This document shows, piece after piece, positions 18,065 through 27,368 of a stretch of DNA of 64,000 nucleotides (its first letter is position 1; every line of letters begins with the position of its first letter). Source of the stretch: Streptomyces spectabilis (GTDB lineage Bacteria; Actinomycetota; Actinomycetes; Streptomycetales; Streptomycetaceae); assembly GCF_008704795.1 (NCBI RefSeq), contig NZ_CP023690.1, positions 1,302,001 through 1,366,000 on the forward strand, read 5' to 3'. The notes beneath the pieces are model-generated. The model was not told where the DNA came from, searched no databases, and worked only from the letters and a program-made list of their open reading frames with translations. The position numbers and the translations under genes are program-made.

Positions 18065-20590
18065 ATGAGCATCGACCGACGTACCGCCGTCACGGCAGGC
18101 ATCGCCGCCGGACTGGCCCTGGCGACGGCGTCCGCCGCGACCCGCGCGAGCACCGCGGCCCCGTCGCCGAAGAGCGCACCGAAGAGCGCGCCGGAGAACA
18201 GGGCGATCACCGTGCGCGGCGAGTCCCCCACCCGCACCACCATCCCCGTCGCCCGCGACCCGAGGGCCTCGGGCGGCGCCTATCTGGCCCTGGGGACCGC
18301 CAAGGCGCCTCCCGCGCGCGGTGGTTGGTACGCCACGTACACCGTGGACGTCCCGAAGGACGGGCCGTACCGGCTGACAGCGGTGACCTCCGTCCCCGTG
18401 GAGCAGCCGCACGCCGAGCAGCCGGGTTCGTACCTCCGGCTGACCGTCAACGACGCCGCGCCGATCCCGCTCGCCCACTCCCAGCCCCACTGGTACGAGT
18501 CCCCGAAGGCGTGGGGCGAGCTATCCCGGGCCACGCTGGGCGACGTCGAGCTGCGCCGGGGCGCCAACACCCTCACGTTCACCGTCGAGGGGCCGACCGT
18601 CCTGGACACGTACACCGGGTACCGGTTCCTCCTGGACGAGTTCACCCTCACGCCGGTCCCGGTCGGGCTGCGCGCCGTGCGCGTACGGGGCCATGCGGGG
18701 GACCCGGCGGACAACCTCGGCCACTATCGCGACGACGAGCACGCGACCCTCGCGTTCGAGCTGAACGCGGCGGCGCCCCGGGCGCTGAGCGTCTCGTACC
18801 GCCTGCTCGACCACTCCTCGAAGAAGGTGGCGTCCGGCTCCGTGCGCGTCCCGGCAGGCGCCGTCGGCGCCGAACTGCCGTTGCCCGCGCTGCCGCCCGG
18901 CGCCTACCGCGCCGTCGCGGCCCTCGACGCGGACCCCAAGGCCACGGTCACCGGGCGCTTCGCGCGGCTGCCGGAGCGGCGGGCGGTGCGCGGTCCGGCG
19001 AACCGCTTCGGCGTCAACGTCGCCACCTACGCGCTCGTGCCGCCCGCGCGGCTGCCCGCGCTCGCGGCGGCTCTCGCGGCCATGGGCGTCGGCCAGGTCC
19101 GCGACGGCGGCGCCTGGCCCGCCGCGCAGCGCGCCCCGCACGGCCCGTTCACCAAGGAGCCGTACGAGACCGCTCTCGCCACGTTCCACGACCACGGCCT
19201 GAAGGTCGTCGAGGTCGTCTCGCCGCCGCCCGACTGGGCGTTGACGAAGACGTCCGTACCGCTGCCCGGCGACCTGCGCGACGCCTACCGCTACGCGGCC
19301 CATCTCGCGGGGCGTGGCGGCCGACGCGTGGTGGCCGACGCGCTCCAGCTCTCGAACGAGCCCGACGTCGACGCCACCGCGAGCACCGGCGACCAGCACG
19401 CCGCGTACGTCAAGGCGGCGGCACTCGGCATCGCGGACCAGCCGGACGCGCCCCCGGTGGTGCTCCCGGGCATCGCGCAGGAAGGCCTCTTCCAGGAGCT
19501 GATGCTCCGCAACGACGTGGTGCGGTACGCCGACGTGTGGAGCTTCCACGGCTATCCGCCGCTCGACGACCCCGACCCCGAGCCGTCGTCGGCGCCGGAG
19601 GACCAGCAGGAGCTGCGGAAGCGGTTCAGGGTGCCGGGGCGCGAGACGGCGATGTGGATGACGGAGTGCGGCGCGTTCCTGCCCGCGGTGCCGGGCGCCG
19701 ATCCCGCGTACGCCACTCAGCGCACCCAGGCCCGCTATCTGGTGCTTTCGACGGTGGAGAGCCTGGCCGCGGGCACCGACCGGCAGTTCTGGTTCTGCGG
19801 GCCGCCGTGCACGGACGACGGCGTGTCGTTCGCGCTGTTCAGCCGGGCCTTCCAGCCGCTACCCGCGTTCAACGCGTACGCGGCGCTCACCGCGCTCCTC
19901 GGCGAGGCGAACTTCGTCGGCCTGGTGGAGGAGTTGCTGCCGCGCGCGGCCGGTTTCGTCTTCGCCGACGGCGCGGGCCGGACCGTGACGGTGGTGTGCG
20001 CGCCCCGGCCGAGGTCCGTGAACGTGCCGGTGCCGGACGGGCCGACGCGCGTGTACGACATCATGGGCGCGGCCCTGGGCACGCCGCCCCGGTCGCGGCG
20101 GGGAACGGTCCGCGTGCGGGCGTCCCGTGACCCGCTCTACCTGGTGACCGATGCTCCCCCGACCCGGCGGCCCAGGCCGCCCGCGGGCGACGGCCGCACC
20201 CGGACTCGTCCGCTGTCCCCGGCCGAGCACATCGTGCTCGACCAGCGGTTCGCGGCGGCCGACGCGGCGCCGAACAAGGCCGACGGCGACGCCGAGCCGC
20301 CGCTGGGCTACCGCCTGGGCGGGAGGACCCGGATGCACCTCGCCGTCCACAACTTCAACCCCACCGCGCGGACGGTCACGCTCACCGCGCGACCGCCCAC
20401 CGGCTGGTCGGTGACGCCCCGGCGCGTGGCGGAGGTCAGGGTGCCCGCGCACGGCCGCGTACGGGTGCCGTTCACGGTGTCGGCGGGCGAGCGGGTGACC
20501 ACCGGAGTGGACCACCCGCTGACCTTCGAGGCCCACCTGGACGACGAGCCGGTGCCGCCGTCGGTGTCACTCGTCCAGCGACGGCCGTGA
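18065..20590 (+). CDS. Secreted clan GH-A glycoside hydrolase-like protein
   Basis: 841 residues from the ATG at 18065. Residues 1-35 are a signal with D-R-R-T-A-V-T (Tat-like). An N-terminal beta domain (about 60-320, jelly-roll like: Y-T-V-D-V-P...Y-R-L-T-A) precedes a TIM barrel (about 330-640). Barrel signs of clan GH-A: F-G-V-N-V-A-T-Y, L-Q-L-S-N-E-P-D-V-D (acid/base Glu), and W-M-T-E-C-G-A-F (nucleophile Glu). The C-terminal part holds a NEW3-like beta domain (V-H-N-F-N-P-T-A-R-T-V). Polysaccharide hydrolysis is likely, substrate unknown (GH39/GH5-like). Divergent from the two-module kinase. Confidence 0.75.
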   Translation: MSIDRRTAVTAGIAAGLALATASAATRASTAAPSPKSAPKSAPENRAITVRGESPTRTTIPVARDPRASGGAYLALGTAKAPPARGGWYATYTVDVPKDGPYRLTAVTSVPVEQPHAEQPGSYLRLTVNDAAPIPLAHSQPHWYESPKAWGELSRATLGDVELRRGANTLTFTVEGPTVLDTYTGYRFLLDEFTLTPVPVGLRAVRVRGHAGDPADNLGHYRDDEHATLAFELNAAAPRALSVSYRLLDHSSKKVASGSVRVPAGAVGAELPLPALPPGAYRAVAALDADPKATVTGRFARLPERRAVRGPANRFGVNVATYALVPPARLPALAAALAAMGVGQVRDGGAWPAAQRAPHGPFTKEPYETALATFHDHGLKVVEVVSPPPDWALTKTSVPLPGDLRDAYRYAAHLAGRGGRRVVADALQLSNEPDVDATASTGDQHAAYVKAAALGIADQPDAPPVVLPGIAQEGLFQELMLRNDVVRYADVWSFHGYPPLDDPDPEPSSAPEDQQELRKRFRVPGRETAMWMTECGAFLPAVPGADPAYATQRTQARYLVLSTVESLAAGTDRQFWFCGPPCTDDGVSFALFSRAFQPLPAFNAYAALTALLGEANFVGLVEELLPRAAGFVFADGAGRTVTVVCAPRPRSVNVPVPDGPTRVYDIMGAALGTPPRSRRGTVRVRASRDPLYLVTDAPPTRRPRPPAGDGRTRTRPLSPAEHIVLDQRFAAADAAPNKADGDAEPPLGYRLGGRTRMHLAVHNFNPTARTVTLTARPPTGWSVTPRRVAEVRVPAHGRVRVPFTVSAGERVTTGVDHPLTFEAHLDDEPVPPSVSLVQRRP

Positions 20591-20609
20591 GGCCGGTGCC
20601 CAAGCGGCA

Positions 20610-20680
20610 GCGCCCCGAAGGGGCGCGGGGAACTGCGCGACCAGCCACAACGAACCCGCAGGCAAAAGACGTCCCGTCGA
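20610..20680. repeat. Streptomyces-type intergenic repeat with terminator hairpin
   Basis: GCGCCCCGAAGGGGCGC (20610-20626) forms a 7-bp stem, followed by GGGGAACTGCGCGACCAGCC and an A/C-rich tail. From memory this text recurs downstream of many Streptomyces genes. It would terminate both the hydrolase and the convergent BLIP-like gene. Confidence 0.65.
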
Positions 20681-20699
20681 GGCCAACCCAGCGGAGCGC

Positions 20700-21248
20700 C
20701 TAGCGCAGGCCGAACTGGCTGCGGCCGTCGACCTTGCCGTTGGTGAAGGAGAACGACGCCACGCCGTACGTCGACTTCTGCTCGCACGTGTAGATCGCCG
20801 ACTTGATGCCCTTGGCCTGGGAGTCGACGGAGCGCACGCACACGCCCTTGCCCGCGATGGTGTGCATCTGGGCGATGGTCTTGCCCTTGGTGATCTTCTT
20901 GTACTTGGCCTTCGTCATCTTGCCGTTGGACTGCTTGCCGTCCAGACCGGCCTGCGACTTGATCTCCAGCTTGCCGTTGCCGAAGAGGAACTCCGCCGTG
21001 CTGTAGCGCTTGTTCCCCTTGCACGTGTAGGTCTTGCTGGAGTAGCCCGGGTAGCTGTCGCTCGCGGTCTTCTTGCAGGCACCCTTGCCCGCGACCGAGT
21101 GCAGCTTGGCGATGGACGCGCCGAGCTTGACCTTGTCGTACTCGGCGCGCGTGATGGTGCCCGTGCCCGCCGCCTGCGCGGTCGGCGCCAGGGCGGCGGT
21201 GAGAGCGGTGGCGAGCAGACCGGCGGTGACCAGGCTCTTGCGCGACAT
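20700..21248 (-). CDS. Secreted BLIP-like protein (beta-lactamase inhibitory protein family)
   Basis: 182 residues from the ATG at 21248, with AGGA upstream; the frame extends further but lacks start signals. A signal peptide ends A-Q-A-A near residue 27. The mature protein is a tandem duplication of about 75 residues: I-T-R-A-E-Y-D-K-V-K-L-G...A-G-K-G-A-C...Y-S-S-K-T-Y-T-C...A-E-F-L-F-x-N-G-K-L-x-x-K-S-Q-x-G-L, then K-A-K-Y-K-K-I-T-K-G and so on. Each half has two Cys and ends like BLIP and BLP. BLIP inhibits class A beta-lactamases; BLP homologues do not. Which applies here is unknown. Lys-rich, unlike acidic BLIP. Confidence 0.85.
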   Translation of the reverse strand: MSRKSLVTAGLLATALTAALAPTAQAAGTGTITRAEYDKVKLGASIAKLHSVAGKGACKKTASDSYPGYSSKTYTCKGNKRYSTAEFLFGNGKLEIKSQAGLDGKQSNGKMTKAKYKKITKGKTIAQMHTIAGKGVCVRSVDSQAKGIKSAIYTCEQKSTYGVASFSFTNGKVDGRSQFGLR

Positions 21249-21447
21249 GCGAATCCTCTTCTTACGTTCTGACGCGTCGAGCGTTGCGACGCGGAAAACG
21301 GCAGGGCGGAGCGATGTCACGAAGGCCAGCCCCCCACCCCTTCGAACAAAGCGAAGTATATGGATACGTCGATCTTCTTTTCGAAAACCCGCCATCAGTC
21401 CTGATCCATACTGGGTGACAAGCACCACACCGCACACGGAGCCTCAT

Positions 21448-22083
21448 GTGCCGAGCACCGACCCGGGCCTGGAGCGCGTCTGGTACGTCTCCTACGGCTC
21501 GAACATGCACCTGGACCGCCTCATGGCGTACATCGCGGGCGGCAGGCCCCCGGGCTCGTCCCGGGACCACCCCGGGTGCCGCGACCGGCGGCCGCCGGAG
21601 GTCTCGCGTGCCGTGGAGCTGCCGGGCGCCCTGTACTTCGCGACGGAGTCGGCGCTGTGGACGGGCGGGCGGGCCTTCTACGACCCGGACGCCGAAGGGC
21701 TCCTCTACGCGCGGGCCCACCTGGTGACCCTCGGGCAGTTCTCCGACATCGCCGCCCAGGAGATGTACCGCGGCCCCGGCGCGGACCTGGATCTGACGGC
21801 GGCGGTCCGGGACGGGCGCGCGCGTCTCGGCGACGGCCGCTACGAGACCCTGGTGTGCCCGGGGCTGCTCGACGGCCTGCCGCTGCTCACCTTCACGGCG
21901 CCCTGGCGGCTCGCGGACGCGGTCCTCAACCCGCCGGCGGGCGCCTATCTGCGCCACCTGGGCGCGGGGCTCCTGGAGACGGCGGCCTGGGGTGAGGCCG
22001 CCGTCTCCGCCTACCTCGCGGCCCGTCCGGGCGCCCTGGGTCACTGGACGGCCGGGCAGGTCACGAGGCTGCTCACGCGCTGA
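21448..22083 (+). CDS. Gamma-glutamylcyclotransferase-fold protein
   Basis: 211 residues from the GTG at 21448 (CGGAG upstream); a GTG at 21415 would add 11 residues. The N-terminal W-Y-V-S-Y-G-S-N-M motif is the GGCT-fold substrate-binding loop (Y-G-S-N). Members act on gamma-glutamyl or related amides or are of unknown function. Convergent with the collagenase gene, with an 8-bp gap. Confidence 0.75.
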   Translation: MPSTDPGLERVWYVSYGSNMHLDRLMAYIAGGRPPGSSRDHPGCRDRRPPEVSRAVELPGALYFATESALWTGGRAFYDPDAEGLLYARAHLVTLGQFSDIAAQEMYRGPGADLDLTAAVRDGRARLGDGRYETLVCPGLLDGLPLLTFTAPWRLADAVLNPPAGAYLRHLGAGLLETAAWGEAAVSAYLAARPGALGHWTAGQVTRLLTR

Positions 22084-22091
22084 CCGGTGGG

Positions 22092-24416
22092 TCAGCCGCG
22101 CAGCGGGCCCTCGCAGCGGAAGTCCGCCGTACCGGCGCGCCCGTCGGTCCAGACGTCCACGGCGCCGAAGGAGCAGTTCATGTCGGTGAGGTTGTTCTCA
22201 CCGCCCTTGGCCCGGTCGAGGATGAAGTAGTCGACCGTCTCGGACATGTCCTTGTAGACGAGGTCCTCGTCCTGGGAGTCGGTCAGACGGGCCGTGATCC
22301 GGCCCGTGCAGGCGAAGCGCGGGCGGTCCTGCGAGCCGCCGGGGGCGCACTCCGGGGTGTTGCCGGTCGTCGCCTTGATGGAGTCGCGTATCTGGGTCAC
22401 CGAGGTGGCGCGCAACTCGCCCACCGGGACGTACGTGGTGTCGGGCACGAACAGGTCGTCGACCTTGGCGATCTGCTCGTCGAGGAAGGCGTCGTACTCG
22501 GACTGGATGTGCGTGTCCCTGCCCACCCGGTCGCGCCAGGCGTCGAAGCCCGCCGGGTCGTCCTTGCGCAGCAGGCGGTACATCTCCTGGAGCTCGCCGG
22601 GGTGCTCGGTCCACAGGTACTCGAAGAACGTGCCGGCGTAGTTGTAGAAGCGGAAGCCGTCGCCGTCGTAGGTGGCGTGCAGGAGCTGGTTGACGCTCAT
22701 GCGCGGGCCGCCGTTCGCGGTGTCCGCGATGATGCCCTTGACCAGGGACTTGCGGACCTTGATGCCGTCGTCGCGGGTGGCGCCGTCGAAGAACTCCGCG
22801 GTGCCCTCGTCCATCGCCGTGGTCCGGTCGCCCTGGTACCACGGGCCCTCGCCGAAGGAACCGGGCACCGCCCAGCGGCCGTTGAGGTAGTGCGTGTACT
22901 CGTGCCGGAACAGCTCTTCGAGGGTGAGCGAGGAGTCCTGCGGGACGCGGCGCTGGTAGGTGTAGAAGGTGGCGCCCTTCTCGATGTACATGCCGCCGTT
23001 GTCGGTGCTCAGGCCGGTCAGGAGGGGCTGGAAGTTCTCGTACTCGGCGCGCGAGGAGTACAGAACCACGCGCAGGCTGGAGTTGGTGTCGCCCTTGAGC
23101 GGCTCCTGAGTGCCGACCACGCGGTGGAACTGCGCCTTGACCTGCTGGCTCGCGTAGTAGAGCTGGTCGACGGTGGGGCGGTCGAGCGCGTGGCGCACCA
23201 CGATCCCGTCCGTCCCCTGCTTGCCGTAGCCGTACGTCCGCGGGAACAGCTTCTTCTCGATGTCCTCGCGGCACACCTGGTACGGCGCGCAGGCCTCGAA
23301 CTCGACGAGCCAGGTGGCGACCTTCGCCCACGGCGCGCTGAGGTTGCCGAAGGTGCGGGCGGTGACGTCAAGGAGCCCGCCGAGGCCGGAGACGATCTCG
23401 GTGCGGAGCGCCTCGACCTGGCCCATGCGGCCGTACTCCAGGAGGGCGTCGCGCGCCACCCAGGCGTTGTCCGTGCCCTTCAGGTGGGCGTGGCCCGCGA
23501 AGGCCTTGAAGGCGGCGCGGTAGGAGGGGTCGGCGGCGACGGCGGCGTGGAACGCGGTGTCCTTGTTGCCGGGGTAGACGCCCAGGTAGTTCAGGGAGAG
23601 GGCGGCGAGCGCCGACCCGGCCCAGGAGCGGTCCTTGTAGGTGTCGGGGCGGTCGGCGTCCATGGTCTTCAGGACCCGCTTGACGAGCGGCAGTTGGTGC
23701 TGGCGCAGGCCAGGCGCGCTCGCCGCGTACAGGGCCTCGCGGAGCGTCTCGGCGTTCGTGCCGGTCGCGTCGAAGGTGCGCGCGGCCGAGCCGAAGGCGT
23801 CGACGGCCGCCCGCATGGCCGCGACGGTCGGCGGGTCGGTGACGTCGATCTCGTCGCGGGAGAAGTCGTGGTACGCCACCGCGTGCAGGTACGTGAACAT
23901 CTCCAGGAGGTGGCTGCCGTTCTTGCCGTCGTGGCTCGCGGCGAGGGCGCTGATGCGCCGGGAGACGGCCTGGACGTGCGCATCGGACATCACCGGGGCC
24001 AGGCGCGGGTCCCAGGTCCAGATGAGCGAGCGCAGACAGCCGTCGGCGGTGACGGCGCGGTCGGCGAGGAAGTCGGCCAGGGCTTCCGGGGAGAGCCGGG
24101 TGAGGTCGGCGAGCGTGCACCCGGCGGCCGCGGTCCGCTGCTCGGGCTTCGGCGTGCGGGGGCCGGGGACGCGCCCGTCGGTGAGGCCGCCGGGGGCCGG
24201 GAGCCGCCGGGCCTCGGGCTTGGGCGCCTTGGCGAGGCGGTCGGCCCGGTCGTGCGGATCGGGCGCGGCGGGCCCCGGGCGCGCGGCGGCCTGCCGCGTC
24301 GCGTCGGCCGGCGCGGCCGGGGTGTCCGCCTGCCCGAGCGGGGCGGCGGTCACACAGAGGGTCACCGCTGTCGCGGCGGTGAGCAGGGATCTGCGCAGGG
24401 TTCTCGAAGGAAACAC
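22092..24416 (-). CDS. Secreted M9 collagenase
   Basis: 774 residues, ATG at 24416. A signal peptide (1-30) and Pro/Ala-rich linker (to about 95) precede the activator-like helical region (A-A-G-C-T-L-A-D-L-T-R-L-S onward) and the peptidase domain. The zinc motif is E-L-F-R-H-E-Y-T-H-Y-L-N-G-R near residue 505, with the third ligand in A-M-D-E-G-T-A-E-F about 30 residues later: the M9 layout. It cleaves native collagen outside the cell. Its neighbours handle Xaa-Pro peptides and hydroxyproline, which fits collagen use. The 256-bp region shared with the divergent peptidase gene holds a GntR-like site. Confidence 0.93.
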   Translation of the reverse strand: MFPSRTLRRSLLTAATAVTLCVTAAPLGQADTPAAPADATRQAAARPGPAAPDPHDRADRLAKAPKPEARRLPAPGGLTDGRVPGPRTPKPEQRTAAAGCTLADLTRLSPEALADFLADRAVTADGCLRSLIWTWDPRLAPVMSDAHVQAVSRRISALAASHDGKNGSHLLEMFTYLHAVAYHDFSRDEIDVTDPPTVAAMRAAVDAFGSAARTFDATGTNAETLREALYAASAPGLRQHQLPLVKRVLKTMDADRPDTYKDRSWAGSALAALSLNYLGVYPGNKDTAFHAAVAADPSYRAAFKAFAGHAHLKGTDNAWVARDALLEYGRMGQVEALRTEIVSGLGGLLDVTARTFGNLSAPWAKVATWLVEFEACAPYQVCREDIEKKLFPRTYGYGKQGTDGIVVRHALDRPTVDQLYYASQQVKAQFHRVVGTQEPLKGDTNSSLRVVLYSSRAEYENFQPLLTGLSTDNGGMYIEKGATFYTYQRRVPQDSSLTLEELFRHEYTHYLNGRWAVPGSFGEGPWYQGDRTTAMDEGTAEFFDGATRDDGIKVRKSLVKGIIADTANGGPRMSVNQLLHATYDGDGFRFYNYAGTFFEYLWTEHPGELQEMYRLLRKDDPAGFDAWRDRVGRDTHIQSEYDAFLDEQIAKVDDLFVPDTTYVPVGELRATSVTQIRDSIKATTGNTPECAPGGSQDRPRFACTGRITARLTDSQDEDLVYKDMSETVDYFILDRAKGGENNLTDMNCSFGAVDVWTDGRAGTADFRCEGPLRG

Positions 24417-24551
24417 AGAGAGCTCCCAGGGTGGGGGTCATGGGAAAGCGGGTGGGGCAGCGGCAGCGAACGTTCAACTGCCCGTCGAATGAAGGCACTT
24501 GACGACAGAGGCCCATGCGGACCCCCGACGCCATGTGACGCGTAACGTAGT

Positions 24552-24570
24552 AATGTGAAATTGCACTGAC
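24552..24570 (+). promoter_or_regulatory. Candidate GntR operator, site 1 (collagenase / M24 peptidase)
   Basis: AATGTGAAATTGCACTGAC, with the palindromic core GTG-AAATTG-CAC. 16 of 19 bases match site 2 at 26165. It lies between the divergent collagenase and peptidase genes. Confidence 0.6.
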
Positions 24571-24672
24571 AAGGGGTCAGGCGCTCCGTTATCCAGCTGT
24601 GTCCCACGCCGACCCCGGCCGGACCGCCCGCGCCGAGCGGGCGGCCCGGCCCGCGACCGAGGAGGATCACCC

Positions 24673-26076
24673 GTGTCCGAAGCCAGGACCAACACCCCCG
24701 ACAAGACCGGCGCCGATGCCGTGCGGGCTCCCCGCACGGTCAGCCACGACCTGCCCGTCTCACCGGAGTTCGAGCGGTTCATGGCGGACGCCTGGGAGCC
24801 GAGCCCGCTGCCCGGCGACCTCCGCCTCACGGCCGCCGACGTCACCCCGGCCCGCCGGGCGCGCCTCTCCGCCCGCTTCCCCGGGGAGCGACTCGTCGTC
24901 CCCGCCGGGGAGTTGCGGGTGCGCTCCAACGACTGCGACCACCGCTTCAGGCCGCACAGCGCGTACGCGTGGCTCACCGGTCTGACCGGCGAGGAGCAGG
25001 CCGGACACGTCCTGGTCCTGGAGCCGGACGGGCCGCACCGGCACGAGGCGGTCCTGTACGTGCGGCCCCGCTCGCCGCGCGCCGACGGCGGCTTCTACCG
25101 GGACCGGCGCTACGGCGAGTTCTGGGTCGGCCGCCGCCCCGATCTCGCGGAGGCCGAGCGCATGACCGGCATCCGCTGCGCCCGCCTGGACGGCCTCGGC
25201 GCGCTCCCGCCGGGGCGCGACGCGTCCACGGACGGCGAACTCGCCGCCGCCCTGAGCGAGCTGAGACTCGTCAAGGACGCCTGGGAGGTGGCCCAGCTGC
25301 AACAGGCCGTCGACCACACGGCGGCCGGGTTCGAGGACGTGGTCCGCGCCCTGCCGCGCGCCCTGCGCCATCCGCGCGGCGAGCGCTGGATCGAGGGCGT
25401 CTTCGGCCTGCGGGCCCGCGCGGAGGGCAACGGCACCGGCTACGAGACCATCGCCGCCTCCGGCGCCCACGCCTGCGTCCTGCACTGGATACGCAACGAC
25501 GGCCCCCTGGACGCCCGGGAGTTGCTCCTCCTGGACGCGGGCGTGGAGACCGACACCCTCTACACCGCCGACATCACCCGCACCCTGCCCCTGTCCGGGC
25601 GCTACTCCCCCGTCCAGCGCCAGGTGTACGAACTCGTGCTCGCCGCCCAGGACGCGGGCATCGCCGCGCTGCGCCCGGGCGCGCGCTTCCGCGAATTCCA
25701 CCGGGCCGCGATGCGAGTGATCGCGGAGGGACTCGCCGAGTGGGGCGTCCTCAAGAGCCCCGAGGGCGACTTCCACCGCCGCTACACCCTGTGCAGCAGC
25801 GGCCACATGCTCGGCCTCGACGTGCACGACTGCGCGCAGGCGCGGGTGGACGCCTATCTGGACGGGGTCCTGGAGGAGGGCCAGGTCCTGACCGTCGAAC
25901 CCGGCCTCTACCTCCAGCCGGACGACGAGACCCTGCCGCCCGAACTCCGCGGCATCGGCGTCCGCGTCGAGGACGACCTGGTCATCACGGCGGAGGGGGC
26001 CCGGCTCATGTCCGGGGCCCTGCCGCGCACACCGGACGGGGTGGAGGAGTGGATGGGGAACCTCATGGAGGGCTGA
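24673..26076 (+). CDS. M24B aminopeptidase P family (Xaa-Pro) peptidase
   Basis: 467 residues; GTG at 24673 after GAGGAGG. The N-terminal AMP_N-like domain (about 30-190) is followed by the pita-bread fold. Metal ligands of APP are visible: D in L-L-L-D-A-G, D in Y-T-A-D-I-T-R-T, H in S-S-G-H-M-L-G-L-D-V-H-D, E in L-T-V-E-P-G-L-Y, and E in I-R/V-E-D-D-L-V-I-T. It removes N-terminal residues next to proline, as needed for collagen peptides. Divergent from the collagenase gene and just upstream of the hydroxyproline genes. Confidence 0.92.
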   Translation: MSEARTNTPDKTGADAVRAPRTVSHDLPVSPEFERFMADAWEPSPLPGDLRLTAADVTPARRARLSARFPGERLVVPAGELRVRSNDCDHRFRPHSAYAWLTGLTGEEQAGHVLVLEPDGPHRHEAVLYVRPRSPRADGGFYRDRRYGEFWVGRRPDLAEAERMTGIRCARLDGLGALPPGRDASTDGELAAALSELRLVKDAWEVAQLQQAVDHTAAGFEDVVRALPRALRHPRGERWIEGVFGLRARAEGNGTGYETIAASGAHACVLHWIRNDGPLDARELLLLDAGVETDTLYTADITRTLPLSGRYSPVQRQVYELVLAAQDAGIAALRPGARFREFHRAAMRVIAEGLAEWGVLKSPEGDFHRRYTLCSSGHMLGLDVHDCAQARVDAYLDGVLEEGQVLTVEPGLYLQPDDETLPPELRGIGVRVEDDLVITAEGARLMSGALPRTPDGVEEWMGNLMEG

Positions 26077-26086
26077 GCCGCCAACG

Positions 26087-26114
26087 GCCCCGCCCGGGCG
26101 ACCAAAGGCGGGGC
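26087..26114 (+). terminator. Hairpin after the M24 peptidase gene
   Basis: GCCCCGCC / GGCGGGGC, an 8-bp perfect stem with a 12-nt loop, 11 bp after the stop codon. Confidence 0.55.
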
Positions 26115-26164
26115 GATGGGCCCGAGTTGGGGCCGTGCGCGGGATCCCTTGGCAAGGCTGGTGC

Positions 26165-26183
26165 AATGTGAAATATTACTGAC
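26165..26183 (+). promoter_or_regulatory. Candidate GntR operator, site 2, abutting the dehydrogenase start
   Basis: AATGTGAAATATTACTGAC ends one base before the GTG at 26184. There is no ribosome site, so the transcript is probably leaderless and this element would overlap the -10 region. Confidence 0.6.
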
Positions 26184-27368
26184 GTGCCCACGAGGAACTC
26201 CACGGACGTCGTCGTCATCGGAGCCGGAGTGGTCGGCGCCGCCTGCGCCTACTACGCGGCCCGCTCCGGACGCGACGTCACAGTGATCGACCGCGGCCCC
26301 GTCGCGGGCGGGACCACGGGTGCGGGCGAGGGGAACCTGCTGGTCTCGGACAAGGAGCCAGGACCCGAGCTCGAACTGGCCCTGCTGTCCACGCGGTTGT
26401 GGCGCGAGCTGGCCGACGCCCTGCCGCCGCGCATCGAGTACGAGACCAAGGGCGGCCTCGTCGTCGCCTCCGACGCCCACGGCATGACCGCGCTGCGGGA
26501 GTTCGCCGCGCGCCAGGCACGGTCCGGCGTCACCGCCGAGGAGGTGCCGCCCGACCGGCTGCGCGACCTGGAGCCGCATCTGGCGCCCGGCCTCGCGGGC
26601 GGCTTCCACTATCCGCAGGACGCCCAGGTGCAGCCCGCCCTCGCCGCCGCCCACCTGCTGCGCGCGGGCGGCGGGCGGGTGCGGCTGCGGCTCGGCGAGG
26701 AGGTCACCGGCTTCCTCACCGCCCCCGGCGGGCGGGTGCGCGGAGTGCGCACGCGCTCGGGCGACCTCCACGCGCCGCACGTCGTGAACGCGGCCGGGAC
26801 CTGGGGCGGCGAGGTCGCCCGGCTCGCGGGCGCGTACCTTCCGGTGCTGCCCCGGCGCGGTTTCGTCCTGGTCACCGAGCCGCTGCCCCGCGTGGTCCGG
26901 CGCAAGGTGTACGCGGCGGACTACGTGGCCGACGTCGCCAGCGACTCGGCCGCGCTCCAGACCTCCGCCGTCGTGGAGGGCACCCCGGCCGGGCCCGTCC
27001 TGATCGGCGCGAGCCGGGAGCGGGTGGGCTTCGACCGCACCCTGTCGGTGGCGGCCCTTCGGCGCCTGGCCGCCCAGGCGGTACGGCTCTTCCCGGTGCT
27101 CGCCACGGTGCGGGCCCTGCGGACGTACGCCGGGTTCCGGCCCTATCTCCCCGACCACCTGCCCGCCATCGGGCCCGATCCGCGCGCCCCGGGCCTGCTG
27201 CACGCCTGCGGGCACGAGGGCGCCGGGATCGGCCTCGCCCCGGCGACGGGACTGCTCGTCGCCACGATGCTCGACAGCGGCGAACTCCCCCTGGACGTCA
27301 AGCCGTTCGGACCCGAGCGGTTCGACGAGAGCACCGCATCCGGAAAGGAGCCGGGGCATGACGCGTGA
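26184..27368 (+). CDS. D-hydroxyproline dehydrogenase, FAD subunit (beta, DadA/HcnC-like)
   Basis: 394 residues, GTG start with no ribosome site (probably leaderless). N-terminal Rossmann motif V-V-V-I-G-A-G-V-V-G-A-A-C-A, then a DAO-fold with Y-E-T-K-G-G-L and a C-terminal Y-A-G-F-R-P-Y-L-P-D and C-G-H-E-G-A-G-I-G-L. It belongs to the DadA/sarcosine oxidase beta/HcnC family. With the next two genes it forms the heterotrimer that oxidises cis-4-hydroxy-D-proline to pyrroline-4-hydroxy-2-carboxylate. The assignment rests on the surrounding complete pathway. Confidence 0.88.
   Translation: MPTRNSTDVVVIGAGVVGAACAYYAARSGRDVTVIDRGPVAGGTTGAGEGNLLVSDKEPGPELELALLSTRLWRELADALPPRIEYETKGGLVVASDAHGMTALREFAARQARSGVTAEEVPPDRLRDLEPHLAPGLAGGFHYPQDAQVQPALAAAHLLRAGGGRVRLRLGEEVTGFLTAPGGRVRGVRTRSGDLHAPHVVNAAGTWGGEVARLAGAYLPVLPRRGFVLVTEPLPRVVRRKVYAADYVADVASDSAALQTSAVVEGTPAGPVLIGASRERVGFDRTLSVAALRRLAAQAVRLFPVLATVRALRTYAGFRPYLPDHLPAIGPDPRAPGLLHACGHEGAGIGLAPATGLLVATMLDSGELPLDVKPFGPERFDESTASGKEPGHDA

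Noticed and set aside
22509..24545. 678-codon plus-strand frame opposite the collagenase
   Set aside because: Shadow of the M9 gene.
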